From CAVYUC01 sp963783085 (GTDB taxonomy: Bacteria; Bacteroidota; Bacteroidia; Bacteroidales; Prolixibacteraceae), in assembly GCA_963783085.1 (NCBI GenBank), contig CAWAMJ010000008.1, forward strand, positions 434,001 to 498,000: a stretch of DNA of 64,000 bases, read 5' to 3'. Shown piece by piece: positions 8,134-17,895 of the stretch (its first letter is position 1; every line of letters starts with the position of its first letter). The translations under genes were made by a program, and so were the position numbers. The notes beneath the pieces were generated by a model. It saw only the letters and a list, made by a program, of their open reading frames with translations. It was not told the origin of the DNA and searched no databases.

Positions 8134-10803
8134 TTACCTTGCCGTAATCAGGTTTCTTTTGCGCAATTCGTCCAAATCGTTTTGCCAGGGTGCGCCGCTT
8201 CCCCAAATATAATAGGAGAAATACATGGTTGTTTTTTGAATAATGGGTGTCCACGGCTGAAATTCAACATAATAATGTGGCGCCTCTGCGTTATCCGGAT
8301 GATTCATCCACAGGTGCAAAAACAACGGCTGGGTGACCGGGTATGCTCCAACAAAACTAACTCTTGCTTTGGTATCGTAACCTGCATTCCAACCTTCTTT
8401 CAGGTCAATTTTCTGGCCATAATATTGTTCCATTCGCATGCGGTACTCCTTTAAACCATCCATAGTTGGAACAGTAAAAACATCTTCCGTTCCGTGTTTT
8501 TCACCCAGTTCCAAAATAGGTTGCGGACCAATTACATTCGCCTCAGGATTTTTAAAATTCAATTCAAACCTGATTTCCAGCAGCGGCGAGTTACCATACA
8601 AGGTGAATATTTTTTTCAATTTGTTGCCGTAATAATCGGCTTCCATTTCCACGCGCACAAAATCACCTTCTTTTTTTATCACTTTTGCATTATAAATTTT
8701 GTGGGTTTCCATACTTGCCTGCCCCAGAAAATCTTCAAACCCGCCGTAAGGATAATAACCCCGTTCTCTAAATGGTCTTCTATCGTTATATGTTTTTTCG
8801 GGCCAGATTTTAAACAGCACATTGTCGTTTCGGCTTTTTACGATATATTCGATAACGCGGGCGCCAATTCTTAACAAGGTAACCTGCACCGAGTCGTTTT
8901 CCATCCGGTACTCATTCATGCCATCGCTGTTCAAATCCATTTCGTATAAATATGACTTCCCGTTTGGTTTTTCAACCCCAATTTGTCCATCGTAAGTTAA
9001 ACCGAGTGCAGTAGCCTTTACCGCATAATTCCCGGGATTTAATTTTACATTGAAATCTAAATTTTTATACGTTCCGGTTGGAGTTTCGCAGTTCATTTTT
9101 TGTTTGAATGCGGGCTTTCCGGAGTTCCCTTTCATATAAATTTCCAGTTCAACCGGTACCGATTCTTTATCTGAAAAATTATGTATGGTTACCGGAAATT
9201 CGAAAGAGTTTTCATTGGCGTACATTACTTTATTCATTGAAATTGCGGGAGGTAAATCGAGCATGGTAAGCGTACTTTTTTTATGGTTCTCCCACGAAAA
9301 ATGCACGGCCACCGGATTGGTTTCTCCCATTGCTTCCTTTTCAGGATGAGCCTCAAAAATAAACTGCTTCTCTTCGTTTGGTGAAAGCGAAAATGATGCG
9401 TTTGTATTTCCAGTTATGTTTATGTTGGCGGCAACAATGTCAATTTTACCTGTTAATTCGCCGGGAAAATAATTACGAGCGGTAACCACCAGGTTATATC
9501 CGTCAAATTTGGCCTGCAAATCTATTTTATCTCCAAAATAATTTTCCGGAAATTCCCTATCAAGATAAAGCAGTTCGAGCGCGTTTCTGAATTTAGCGGG
9601 CCCCAGCATTTTGGCTTCTTCAAGCACTGCCACTTCCTGCCGGTTCATAATGGCATCCCAAATGGTTGCATTAGTCAATGGTTTTGATTTTTCAATGAAC
9701 AGCACCATCGAGGAGGTTAGGTTACCGATCAAACCTCCTGTTTTACTTATAAACGGCACATCTTCATTATCAATCTGTTTTTTGTTTCCTTCCTGGGCAA
9801 TATATCCATCAAATTCAAAGGCATCGCTGGAAGGATCGTACACCGGACGAAACACATAACCGCCTTTTTTGTGGGCATAATCAATCCAGGCCTGTTTGGT
9901 TTGCATATCCTGTACCTGCAATCCTTCATAATCGGATAGTCCGTAAACAGGAGAAAATCCAACGTTGGCAACCACCGGCAAATGAACTTCGTTTATCCAT
10001 TTTTCAAGCTCATCTTTTGCCAGAAAATCCATGTACCCATCGAAAATGAACCATGAATTACCCTCGTTCATTCCTTTTCCGATAATTTCAAGCGGATGCC
10101 CCGGAGTACTGGTAACACTTTTCAACAACGTTGATGCGCCGAACCAGCCTTTTCGTAAATCGTATTTATCGATTATATTTTTGGTTTCCTGAACGATATC
10201 AAGAAAACGATTTATCTGGTCGGGAGCGGAAGAAGAAACAACAAACAGCTGGCGTTCACCATTTTCCAAAATGTATGCTTTTACTTTTTTAAGGTCGGCT
10301 GCATCCAACTGGTGACTCTTTATATTGGAAATCCAGGAAAACGCATCTTTGGCTTTCTCATCAAGCGTTTTACCCAGCTCCGAACCAGGATTCAGAATAA
10401 CCAGTACATTACCTTGCGTTAATTCATTCTCCAACTGACTTTTGGTTGGATTTTCAAGTTTGGTATATGGTTTTGCAAAAAGCTGAGAAATAAATCCTTC
10501 CTGTACCAGTAACCCGGGCAATCCCATATCTTCGGCAATATTTATTTTACTTTGAAGAATGGTTGGCTGAACTTCAGGCACTGCCATTTTAAAGAGATTG
10601 CCGTACCTAATCCACTCGGTATAAACATCCTGCCAGTGATTGGTGTACCCATTAAACTGAATGGATTCTGTTACGGCAGATTTTCCGGGATTACCGGATT
10701 CAGTAGACTTATAGTTTTCCAGATTTTGTGCATACCCTGAGAAACCGAAAATATACATTACGGAAAATAAAAAAATTCGCAATAGAGCTGGAGCTAATTT
10801 CAT
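8134..10803 (-). CDS. Large exported protein of unknown function (889 aa)
   Basis: I do not recognise this family. The N-terminus MKLAPALLRIFLFSVMYIFG ends in a Sec-type cleavage region at SGYAQN. Residues ~40-430 are alpha/beta and could form a barrel or Rossmann-like unit. Residues ~430-620 look like two Ig-like beta-domains (FSLSPNEEKQFIFEA; FPVTIHNFSDKESVPVELEI). The last ~260 residues are a beta-supersandwich-like domain (YEMDLNSDGMNEYRMENDSV, then SPLLEIRFELNFKNP). The gene follows susD by 172 bp across a terminator-like hairpin and precedes the 605-residue protein. Domain order suggests a glycan- or glycoconjugate-active enzyme, but this is inference. Confidence 0.6.
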   Translation of the reverse strand: MKLAPALLRIFLFSVMYIFGFSGYAQNLENYKSTESGNPGKSAVTESIQFNGYTNHWQDVYTEWIRYGNLFKMAVPEVQPTILQSKINIAEDMGLPGLLVQEGFISQLFAKPYTKLENPTKSQLENELTQGNVLVILNPGSELGKTLDEKAKDAFSWISNIKSHQLDAADLKKVKAYILENGERQLFVVSSSAPDQINRFLDIVQETKNIIDKYDLRKGWFGASTLLKSVTSTPGHPLEIIGKGMNEGNSWFIFDGYMDFLAKDELEKWINEVHLPVVANVGFSPVYGLSDYEGLQVQDMQTKQAWIDYAHKKGGYVFRPVYDPSSDAFEFDGYIAQEGNKKQIDNEDVPFISKTGGLIGNLTSSMVLFIEKSKPLTNATIWDAIMNRQEVAVLEEAKMLGPAKFRNALELLYLDREFPENYFGDKIDLQAKFDGYNLVVTARNYFPGELTGKIDIVAANINITGNTNASFSLSPNEEKQFIFEAHPEKEAMGETNPVAVHFSWENHKKSTLTMLDLPPAISMNKVMYANENSFEFPVTIHNFSDKESVPVELEIYMKGNSGKPAFKQKMNCETPTGTYKNLDFNVKLNPGNYAVKATALGLTYDGQIGVEKPNGKSYLYEMDLNSDGMNEYRMENDSVQVTLLRIGARVIEYIVKSRNDNVLFKIWPEKTYNDRRPFRERGYYPYGGFEDFLGQASMETHKIYNAKVIKKEGDFVRVEMEADYYGNKLKKIFTLYGNSPLLEIRFELNFKNPEANVIGPQPILELGEKHGTEDVFTVPTMDGLKEYRMRMEQYYGQKIDLKEGWNAGYDTKARVSFVGAYPVTQPLFLHLWMNHPDNAEAPHYYVEFQPWTPIIQKTTMYFSYYIWGSGAPWQNDLDELRKRNLITAR

Positions 10804-10904
10804 ATTATTTGGTTTAAGTTATTGTAAATCTAACTTTTTAAACACGTTTGAAAGATATTCCGGAATTGCTGCAGTATTTTAAAGGAGAAAAAAAACCGGG
10901 CAAA

Positions 10905-10955
10905 TGAAAAAATTTAATTGTTGCTGCCCTGAGAATAATCAGGACAGCAACAATT
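10905..10955 (-). terminator. Intrinsic terminator after susD (locus 1)
   Basis: Arms AATTGTTGCTGCCCTGA (10916-10932) and TCAGGACAGCAACAATT (10939-10955) pair with one internal mismatch. On the minus strand the hairpin is followed by a run of U (A-run at 10907-10912 on the plus strand). It begins 21 bp after the susD stop. It should end or attenuate the susCD transcript before the two downstream exported genes. Confidence 0.75.
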
Positions 10956-10975
10956 TATCATTCAATATTTACAAT

Positions 10976-12544
10976 TTAGAAATTATTTGGATTACCGGTA
11001 TCAAACCACAAACGGGTGCCAATTTCATCAGGTCCACCTAGTTTTTGTGTTGCATCAGCAACACCTTCCGGGTTATTATTCCTTTCATCGTTTATAAAGG
11101 GCACCCTTCTTAAAAAGTCATCAGGTGCAATTATCCCCCATTGATCACCGCTATCATTTTTCGTATTGTAAGGCAACTTAGGATATCCTGTTCTGCGGTG
11201 GTCACACCAAACTTCATTCGCATTTTCAAAGTCGTTTATCCACTTTTGGGTGATTATCTTTTCCAGTTTCCGTTCATTGCTGTCAGCTTCATTCCAGGCA
11301 ACAGTAATATTGGAGCGGGAAGCCCAGTTATTCCTCGAATCTTTTGGATCCACATAATCAATCGGAGTGCTGGTATTGTCGGCGAGATAAGCATCTACAC
11401 CGCCTGCACCCCAGTCTGCAAACGAAGCCCTTACTCCTGCCTCATAATTTTCTTTCGCATCACCGGCGCCTTCCCATCCTCTTAAGGCAGCTTCGGCTTT
11501 ATCAAAACATACTTCAGCGTAAGTAAAAGATCGTCTGGAGTCAACCGTTTTGAAATTTTCGCTCGCAGTTGAATAGGTCAACCTCTGGTCTTTTGCTTCA
11601 AGAAATGCTCCACTGTGAATACCTTTATAGGGCCAGTCCGGGTGGTTGGGATACAGCGTATTATCAGTAGCAGGTTCAAAAAAGCTTGCAATCCGGTTAT
11701 CTTTCAGCCCAACCAAAAATGATTCCATCGCGGCTCCCATGCGGGTATCGCCCCATTCGAAACAGATTACGGCCAAATACAATTTATTACCATAAAGAGA
11801 AATACGAAAATTATCACCGTTTGAACTTATCAAGCCTAACGGATCGCTCAGCGCTTTTTCTCCCTGAGTCTTTGCCAGTTCAGGAGCTACTTTTGAAATT
11901 CTGATGGCCAACCTTAAACGCAAAGAGTTTACAAGTTTGCTCCAACTACTCATATCGCCACCATAACTGGCATCAAATTTTGATAAACCGGTATAATCCT
12001 GGTTTGCCGCAAATACAGCCTGAATAGCATCGAGGTCCGCAAATAATTCGTTATACAAATCAGATTCTTTATCGTAAATATTTGCCTCACCGGATACTCC
12101 GTATTTAGAATAAATAACCGGGCCATAAAAAGCTGTCAGTTTTGATATACCATACACCTGGATCAGCTTTGCGAACTTTTCAAATACGTCATAACCTCCC
12201 TCGTTAGCCAGTTTTATTACCTGTGCCCCCGGAGACATTATATTGTTGTAAATACGTCCCCAGTTCCCGTTCCATCTCATAAAATAGGTAGTGTTGTTTA
12301 CGCCCCCAACAAACGGTGTTGGTGTACCCACATGGCGGACCCAGTTGTCGTGGCTAAGGTCTTCGTCTACCTGCCCCCCGAAAATATTATATAACATATT
12401 TTGAAAAGGCGAACCCAGCAGGTTATAATCCTGTTCCAGTTCAGCATCCGAAATTCGGAAATGATCCCTGTTTGCTTCTTCGAAATTATCGGTACAAGCG
12501 AAAAATCCGAGAGTAAGTATAATTACTAAAAATATCTTTTTCAT
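10976..12544 (-). CDS. SusD/RagB-type outer-membrane lipoprotein (locus 1)
   Basis: A 522-residue surface lipoprotein of the SusD-like group with the PF12771-type architecture. The N-terminus MKKIFLVIILTLGFFACTDN has a lipobox ending at the acylated Cys. The body contains the TPR-like helical segments typical of SusD (for example RLRLAIRISKVAPELAKTQG) and a C-terminal region with WNEADSNERKLEKIITQKW. SusD proteins bind ligand at the cell surface and close the lid of the SusC channel. The gene starts 12 bp after the end of susC, the classic pair arrangement. Ligand identity cannot be read from the sequence. Confidence 0.93.
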   Translation of the reverse strand: MKKIFLVIILTLGFFACTDNFEEANRDHFRISDAELEQDYNLLGSPFQNMLYNIFGGQVDEDLSHDNWVRHVGTPTPFVGGVNNTTYFMRWNGNWGRIYNNIMSPGAQVIKLANEGGYDVFEKFAKLIQVYGISKLTAFYGPVIYSKYGVSGEANIYDKESDLYNELFADLDAIQAVFAANQDYTGLSKFDASYGGDMSSWSKLVNSLRLRLAIRISKVAPELAKTQGEKALSDPLGLISSNGDNFRISLYGNKLYLAVICFEWGDTRMGAAMESFLVGLKDNRIASFFEPATDNTLYPNHPDWPYKGIHSGAFLEAKDQRLTYSTASENFKTVDSRRSFTYAEVCFDKAEAALRGWEGAGDAKENYEAGVRASFADWGAGGVDAYLADNTSTPIDYVDPKDSRNNWASRSNITVAWNEADSNERKLEKIITQKWINDFENANEVWCDHRRTGYPKLPYNTKNDSGDQWGIIAPDDFLRRVPFINDERNNNPEGVADATQKLGGPDEIGTRLWFDTGNPNNF

Positions 12545-12556
12545 AGTTCTTCAGTT

Positions 12557-15500
12557 TTAGAAAGTTACTTTTAAATTAAACCCATACGTCCTTGTAGCAG
12601 GAACATTAAAGTTATCGAGAGATTGAGAGTTATTGTTAGTACTCATTGCCAACTCCGGATCATAAGGCGCTTTTTTGTAAAATATGAATAAATTCTGTCC
12701 AACCACAGATAAACTTAAATCGTTAAATGGAAGATTGAGTTTATTCACATTAAAATTATATGCGATAGTAAACTGGCTTAAACGGATACTCGTCCTGTCG
12801 TAAACATAAGGTTCGCTTACTCCGATTCTACCTCCGGTACCGCCGCCTTCTGCATAATAGTTGAAAGCAGAAATCTGCGTAACAGGGGTAGTTCCCTGAA
12901 CTCCGTTAATTTCAACATATCCAACGTCCCTTGCATCGCCGGTTCGTTTACTTACTCCCCAGCCATCGAGCATAGCTTCGGTATGGCTGAAAGATTTACC
13001 ACCAAATTTACCGGAGATAAGTGCGCTAATGCCAATACGATTTATCTGGATATCGTTATTCCATGAAAGGTTAAAGTCAGGTTCAAGGTTTCCAAGGTAT
13101 CCCATGGTCCAGTCTTGCGCATCGTACAACTGAGCCGTTTTCAACGGGCGTCCGGATTTTTCATCAATCTTTATCCGGCCCTGGTCGTCTCTCAGGAATT
13201 TATAACCGTAAAGATCGCCAAAAGAACCTCCTGCCCTCAGGAATGTGGCATAACTTTCAGAAGTGCCCAAATTGATTATACGGGCAGGATCTTCCGGATC
13301 CAATTCCAAAATTTTATTGTCGTTTGTAAAGAAATTGAATGCCGTTTTCCAATAAAAGCTGTTGTTTTGAACAGGTGTGAAATCAACGGTAAGCTCAATC
13401 CCTTCGTTTGTAATCTTACCAATATTAATATTTTTATTGGTATACAACCCTTTTTCTTCCGGAGGCAAAGGCACATTCAGGAACTGGTTGGTACTTACAT
13501 TATTATAATAGGTGAAATCAAATCCAACCCGTCCCTGAAACAATTTAAATTCAAGTCCGAGCTCGTTGCTTTTTATCAATTCAGGCTTTAAGTCGGTCCA
13601 GGGCTGGGTAAGATTTCGGGTTATCCCGCCAAGAGAACCAGATATGGTATGATCCGAACGTATTGCATTCCATGGCACCTCTTTAGCCGCCTCTGCTCTC
13701 GAACCCCTTATTTTCAGAAAAGAAATAAACTCAGGTAAATTAAAGATATTGTTAAGAAGAGCAACTGCACCTACCGAAGGATAAAAATAAGATGGTCCGT
13801 CTGTTGTTCCGGTAAGCGTTGAAGACCAGTCGTTACGTCCGGAAACATCAAGATATAACATATCATTGTACCCAAGGTTGATGCTACCATAAACCGATTG
13901 CAAAGTGGTTTCACCACCATACTGACTGATAACCGTATTTGTGGGATAATTTTGGGTTGAAAATACGTTGGGATACAGCAGACTATTTGTTCCGTTGTCT
14001 GCGCCCATTCCATCCCATTTACGATTTGTATAACTTGCCCCAACCAATCCGGTTACATTTAATTTTCCAAAATTATTGTCGTATTGCAACAACCCATCAG
14101 CATATACTTTATAGTCGCTCCTGTTTGCAAAAACATATCGTCCGTTTGCAGATACATTGGTAACGTTTGATCCGGCATAATCTTTTTGGGTCATTTTATA
14201 GTCCACATATTCATAGGTTCCCCTTATAATTAAAGATAAATGATCGGTGATATTATAATCGGCAGATGCCATTGCAAAGACTCTTTTATGATGTTCTTCC
14301 TCAGGTTCCATATTAACCAGCCAGTAAGGATTGCTGATATGGTGATCGACAACATAAACGTTCTGAAGATACATATTCCTGCCTTCATCAAAATATTTGT
14401 AATTGGTACTATAATCCATCCAGTCTCTTTCGCGGGGGAAGTTATAAAGCCCCGTTAAAGGATTCAGATAATAACCCGCAACATTTCGGTTGTTGACAAG
14501 CTCTGTGGAAAGCTGGACATTTGAAGTTATTGTTAAATTATCATTGAAAAGTTTGGTTGATTGTTTAAAAGAAACGTTGTTTTTCCCGTATTTATTATTT
14601 GGAATTATACCATTTGCAGTAGTATTAGCATAAGAAAAATACGTTGTAGTCATTTTATTTCCACCACTTATGGTAACACTATTAATCAGGTTATTTCCAA
14701 CATTAAAGAAATCCTTCATCATATTTTCCGTATACATGGTATTCCCCTTCGTAGTCGACCAACTTTCTTTTGCTCCGTTCACAGCGCCATAGTCAAATTG
14801 CAATTCCGGATAAATCAAAACACTTTCAAAAGTTGTTGTTGAACTTAAAGTTACATCTGTTTTACCTTCTGTCCCCTGCTTGGTGGTAATAAGTACAACT
14901 CCGTTGGCTCCCTGACTACCGTAAAGAATAGAAGCATTTAATCCTTTCAGTACGTTTACACTTTCGATATCATCCGGATTAATTTGCGACAAACCATCGC
15001 CTAAATCGGCGCCTCCCCACATTCCGGGCTGTCCCCGTTTAACATTCATAATCGGAATACCGTCAATTACATAAAGTGGTTCACTGCTGCCTCCCAACGA
15101 TTTGAAACCTCTTAATATAACCCTGGTAGAACCGCCGGCGCCCGAAGCGCTCTTTTCAATCTCCAAACCGGCCGCTTTTCCATTTAAGGCATCCATAAAA
15201 TTAATGGGTTTTGCTTTCATTAACTCTTCGCCGGATACTTCCTGCGAAGCATATGTTAACGTTTTTTTATCGCGCCTAATACCCAGCGCAGTTACAACTA
15301 CCTCATCCAACCCAATATCAGATTGTTGTAAACTCACATCAACAGTTGATCGGCCATTCACCTCTTCTTCCACGGTTTGCATACCAACAAACGAAAATAC
15401 CAAAGTTGCATCAGCGGGCACCGAAATGGTATATTCCCCGCTATCATTAGTTACTGTACCATTATTGGTGCCTTTTTGTACTACGGAAGCACCTGGTACG

Positions 15501-15604
15501 CCAGATCCATCTTCACCTGTAACCCGCCCGGTTACAGTTTGCTGCGCAATTGCACTTACAACCAGCACAATACACATTGTCAACGTCAACAAGATTTTTA
15601 GCAT
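12557..15604 (-). CDS. SusC/RagA TonB-linked outer-membrane transporter (locus 1)
   Basis: A 1015-residue TonB-dependent transporter. Order: Sec signal (to about residue 20), carboxypeptidase-regulatory-like beta domain (TVTGRVTGEDGSGVPGASVV), plug domain with SusC hallmarks (LYVIDGIPI, NPDDIESVNVLKGLNAS, GANGVVLITTKQG) and a 22-strand-type barrel ending in an aromatic residue (TYGFNLKVTF). No STN domain is present, so signalling to an anti-sigma factor is unlikely. It pairs with the SusD gene 12 bp downstream. Such pairs import oligosaccharides or peptides. The regulator is not in the adjacent sequence. Confidence 0.94.
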   Translation of the reverse strand: MLKILLTLTMCIVLVVSAIAQQTVTGRVTGEDGSGVPGASVVQKGTNNGTVTNDSGEYTISVPADATLVFSFVGMQTVEEEVNGRSTVDVSLQQSDIGLDEVVVTALGIRRDKKTLTYASQEVSGEELMKAKPINFMDALNGKAAGLEIEKSASGAGGSTRVILRGFKSLGGSSEPLYVIDGIPIMNVKRGQPGMWGGADLGDGLSQINPDDIESVNVLKGLNASILYGSQGANGVVLITTKQGTEGKTDVTLSSTTTFESVLIYPELQFDYGAVNGAKESWSTTKGNTMYTENMMKDFFNVGNNLINSVTISGGNKMTTTYFSYANTTANGIIPNNKYGKNNVSFKQSTKLFNDNLTITSNVQLSTELVNNRNVAGYYLNPLTGLYNFPRERDWMDYSTNYKYFDEGRNMYLQNVYVVDHHISNPYWLVNMEPEEEHHKRVFAMASADYNITDHLSLIIRGTYEYVDYKMTQKDYAGSNVTNVSANGRYVFANRSDYKVYADGLLQYDNNFGKLNVTGLVGASYTNRKWDGMGADNGTNSLLYPNVFSTQNYPTNTVISQYGGETTLQSVYGSINLGYNDMLYLDVSGRNDWSSTLTGTTDGPSYFYPSVGAVALLNNIFNLPEFISFLKIRGSRAEAAKEVPWNAIRSDHTISGSLGGITRNLTQPWTDLKPELIKSNELGLEFKLFQGRVGFDFTYYNNVSTNQFLNVPLPPEEKGLYTNKNINIGKITNEGIELTVDFTPVQNNSFYWKTAFNFFTNDNKILELDPEDPARIINLGTSESYATFLRAGGSFGDLYGYKFLRDDQGRIKIDEKSGRPLKTAQLYDAQDWTMGYLGNLEPDFNLSWNNDIQINRIGISALISGKFGGKSFSHTEAMLDGWGVSKRTGDARDVGYVEINGVQGTTPVTQISAFNYYAEGGGTGGRIGVSEPYVYDRTSIRLSQFTIAYNFNVNKLNLPFNDLSLSVVGQNLFIFYKKAPYDPELAMSTNNNSQSLDNFNVPATRTYGFNLKVTF

Positions 15605-16197
15605 AAGTTAAATTTTAGTAGTTAAATGGAACACGTTTAAAAAAATAATTACGTGGAATTTTTAGGCTTATGGTTCCTTTTCGTGGTTGAATGGCATTTT
15701 TGGACTTCCGACGCTCTGCATCAAAAGTTTTTCGATTTGTTTATTTTCCGCTTTACTTTTGTTTTTTACTTGTTAAATAAGTTTTGTTTAGTTAAAATTT
15801 CACTATAAGTTACAAAATCTTTTATTTCAAATGATTATATCCTCAAAAAATTATGAATTCGTTGGTTTTCATTTTAAAAAGCAAGCCGGCAAAAGACTGA
15901 AAATTTGCACAGGAAATGCTGTAATAAGCGAAGATAATCCCGGTATTCAATGCATTTTGAATTGCAGCGCCGCCGTTTCCGGACATTTCGCTCAAACCAG
16001 ATTGAGTCCACTCCAAAAAGTCAAAAACCCCTAAATCCCCTCAAGGGGACTTTGAAGAGTTCATTGATTTTCAGCAAGTTCCCCTTTAGCGGTCAGGGGT
16101 AAAAAAGTTGAAAATCAATGAACTCAGACTTTTCCGAGCAGACTCCAGATTTTTTTTTTAAAATTGCAGGAATTATTCATTTTTTAAAAACAATCGT
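15605..16197. other. Divergent intergenic region between susC and sulfatase 1
   Basis: A 593-bp gap that must contain promoters for both directions. It holds ACACGTTT at 15631-15638, shared with the upstream region of the 889-residue protein gene (10842-10849), and the palindromic element at 16004-16145. A 67-codon frame at 15831-16034 runs into that repeat and has no recognisable features; I do not consider it a gene. Confidence 0.5.
16004..16145 (+). repeat. 142-bp palindromic element, copy A
   Basis: An imperfect palindrome with outer arms GAGTC...AAAAGTC and GACTTTT...GACTC. It encloses a perfect 17-bp pair, GAGTTCATTGATTTTCA (16057-16073) and TGAAAATCAATGAACTC (16109-16125). The loop carries C- and G-rich tracts (CCCCTAAATCCCC, TCAAGGGGAC). 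A near-identical copy lies in opposite orientation at 44078-44218. It has no coding capacity and behaves like a MITE-type intergenic repeat. Confidence 0.8.
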
Positions 16198-17808
16198 ATG
16201 AACCTGCTAAAATCCATCACAGTTCTTTTTTTATTCAGCCTTTTCAGCTGTTCCCAGAAAAAAGATTCTCCCCAGCACCCCAACATCATTTATATTATGA
16301 GCGACGATCATGCTTATCAGGCAATCAGCGCCTACGGATACGGGCTGAACGAAACGCCGAACATTGATCGGCTGGCCGACGAGGGCGCATTGTTTACGCG
16401 TGCTTGTGTAACAAACTCATTATGTGCGCCGAGCCGGGCAGTATTATTAACAGGAAAACACAGCTTTGTTAACGGAAAAGTAGATAATGTTCAATCGTTT
16501 AACTGGGACCAGGAAAATTTTCCAAAACTGCTGCAGGCTAGTGGTTACCAAACTGCGATGATTGGCAAAATCCATCTTGACGGAATTCCTCAGGGGTTCG
16601 ATTTTTCAATGGTTTTGCCGGGACAAGGCCAATACTACAATCCCGATTTCCTGATTAACGGAGAACGGGTGCATAAGAATGGTTATGTTACTGAAATTAT
16701 TACTGAAACAGCGCTCGACTGGCTGAAAAACAAACGTGATCCCAACAAACCGTTTTGTTTGCTCTACCACCAGAAGGCCCCGCACCGAAATTGGTTGCCG
16801 GCGCCAAAATATGTAAATCTATATGATGAAAAACAATTTGATCCACCTTCAACTTATTTTGATGATTACGAAGGACGCGGAACCGCAGCAAAAAAACAGG
16901 AAATGGAAATTGCCCGCGATGCCATGTGGGGCCATGATTTTAAGCTCATTGTTGATCCAAACGGCGACTCCACGAATTTTGTTCCCGATTTACGAAGGAT
17001 GAACGACGAACAGCGCGAAAACTGGATGGCAGCTTACGAAAGTGAAAACCAGGAACTACTGGCCAATATGCCGGAAGGGAAAGATTTGGCTATTTGGAAA
17101 TTCAACCGGTTTATAAAGGATTACCTGCGCTGTATTAAATCGGTTGACGATGGCGTTGGCGAATTGCTCGATTACCTCGATGAAGCCGGGTTGGCCGACA
17201 ATACCATTGTTATTTATACTTCCGATCAGGGATTTTACCTGGGCGAACATGGCTGGTTCGACAAGCGTTTCATGTATAAAGAATCATTCCGTACACCATT
17301 GCTGGTTCGATATCCGAAAGAAATTAAGCCAGGCACCAAAATCGATAAGCTGGTGCAAAACCTCGATTTCGCGCCAACTTTTCTCGATTATGCCGGAGTA
17401 CAGGTCCCGGAAGAAATGCAGGGCGAATCGTTTCGAAATTTAGCGGCCGGAAAAACCAGTCAGTTCCGTGATTATGCATACTATACTTACTACGAATACC
17501 CGGCAGTGCATATGGTAAAACGTCATTACGGAGTTGCCACCGACCGTTACAAACTGATGCACTTTTACTACGATGTTGACGAGTGGGAATTATACGATCT
17601 GGAAAAAGATCCGAATGAGATGCAAAATGTATATAATGACCCGGCTTATTCTGATGTGCGCGAAGCGATGCATAAAAAACTGGATGATGCCAGGCAATAT
17701 TATGGCGACAGCGATGAAAACGACCAGCGTTTCCTGAAAGAATACCTCGATGTTATGGAGCAGCGGCGAAAAGCGCGGGAAGACAGACAGCAGGCGAACC
17801 GGCAATAA
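16198..17808 (+). CDS. Exported type I sulfatase (formylglycine-dependent) 1
   Basis: A 536-residue family S1 sulfatase. The sulfatase signature is SLCAPSRAVLLTGK, with Cys76 the residue converted to formylglycine and Arg80 conserved. The metal site starts with IYIMSDDH and is completed by the later YTSDQGFYLGEHGW. The N-terminus MNLLKSITVLFLFSLFSCSQ is a lipoprotein signal. Its general layout is like the GlcNAc-6-O-sulfatase/iduronate sulfatase branch, but the subfamily is only a guess. It hydrolyses sulfate esters on glycans, probably in the periplasm. An anaerobic sulfatase-maturating enzyme or FGE must be encoded elsewhere. A terminator-like hairpin follows. Confidence 0.92.
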   Translation: MNLLKSITVLFLFSLFSCSQKKDSPQHPNIIYIMSDDHAYQAISAYGYGLNETPNIDRLADEGALFTRACVTNSLCAPSRAVLLTGKHSFVNGKVDNVQSFNWDQENFPKLLQASGYQTAMIGKIHLDGIPQGFDFSMVLPGQGQYYNPDFLINGERVHKNGYVTEIITETALDWLKNKRDPNKPFCLLYHQKAPHRNWLPAPKYVNLYDEKQFDPPSTYFDDYEGRGTAAKKQEMEIARDAMWGHDFKLIVDPNGDSTNFVPDLRRMNDEQRENWMAAYESENQELLANMPEGKDLAIWKFNRFIKDYLRCIKSVDDGVGELLDYLDEAGLADNTIVIYTSDQGFYLGEHGWFDKRFMYKESFRTPLLVRYPKEIKPGTKIDKLVQNLDFAPTFLDYAGVQVPEEMQGESFRNLAAGKTSQFRDYAYYTYYEYPAVHMVKRHYGVATDRYKLMHFYYDVDEWELYDLEKDPNEMQNVYNDPAYSDVREAMHKKLDDARQYYGDSDENDQRFLKEYLDVMEQRRKAREDRQQANRQ

Positions 17809-17826
17809 AAATTATTTTACAATCGA

Positions 17827-17867
17827 TAAATTCCACCTGTGTTACATTAGGTGGAATTTAATTTTTC
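17827..17867 (+). terminator. Intrinsic terminator between the sulfatase genes
   Basis: A perfect 12-bp stem, TAAATTCCACCT (17827-17838) with AGGTGGAATTTA (17849-17860), a 10-base loop and a following T-rich tract (ATTTTTCT). It lies 18 bp after the first sulfatase stop. It overlaps the upstream in-frame start of the next gene, supporting the internal start at 17896. Confidence 0.7.
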
Positions 17868-17895
17868 TATATTATGCCCTAAACCTGTGAAAACT

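Noticed and set aside
15102..15611. 169-codon plus-strand frame opposite susC
   Set aside because: Serine/threonine-rich shadow of the signal, N-domain and plug region of SusC.
15831..16034. 67-codon frame in the divergent intergenic region
   Set aside because: It ends in the palindromic repeat element and has no conserved motif or ribosome-binding context.
17851..17895. Upstream start for sulfatase 2
   Set aside because: The extra 15 codons lie within a terminator hairpin, while the ATG at 17896 gives a proper lipoprotein signal.
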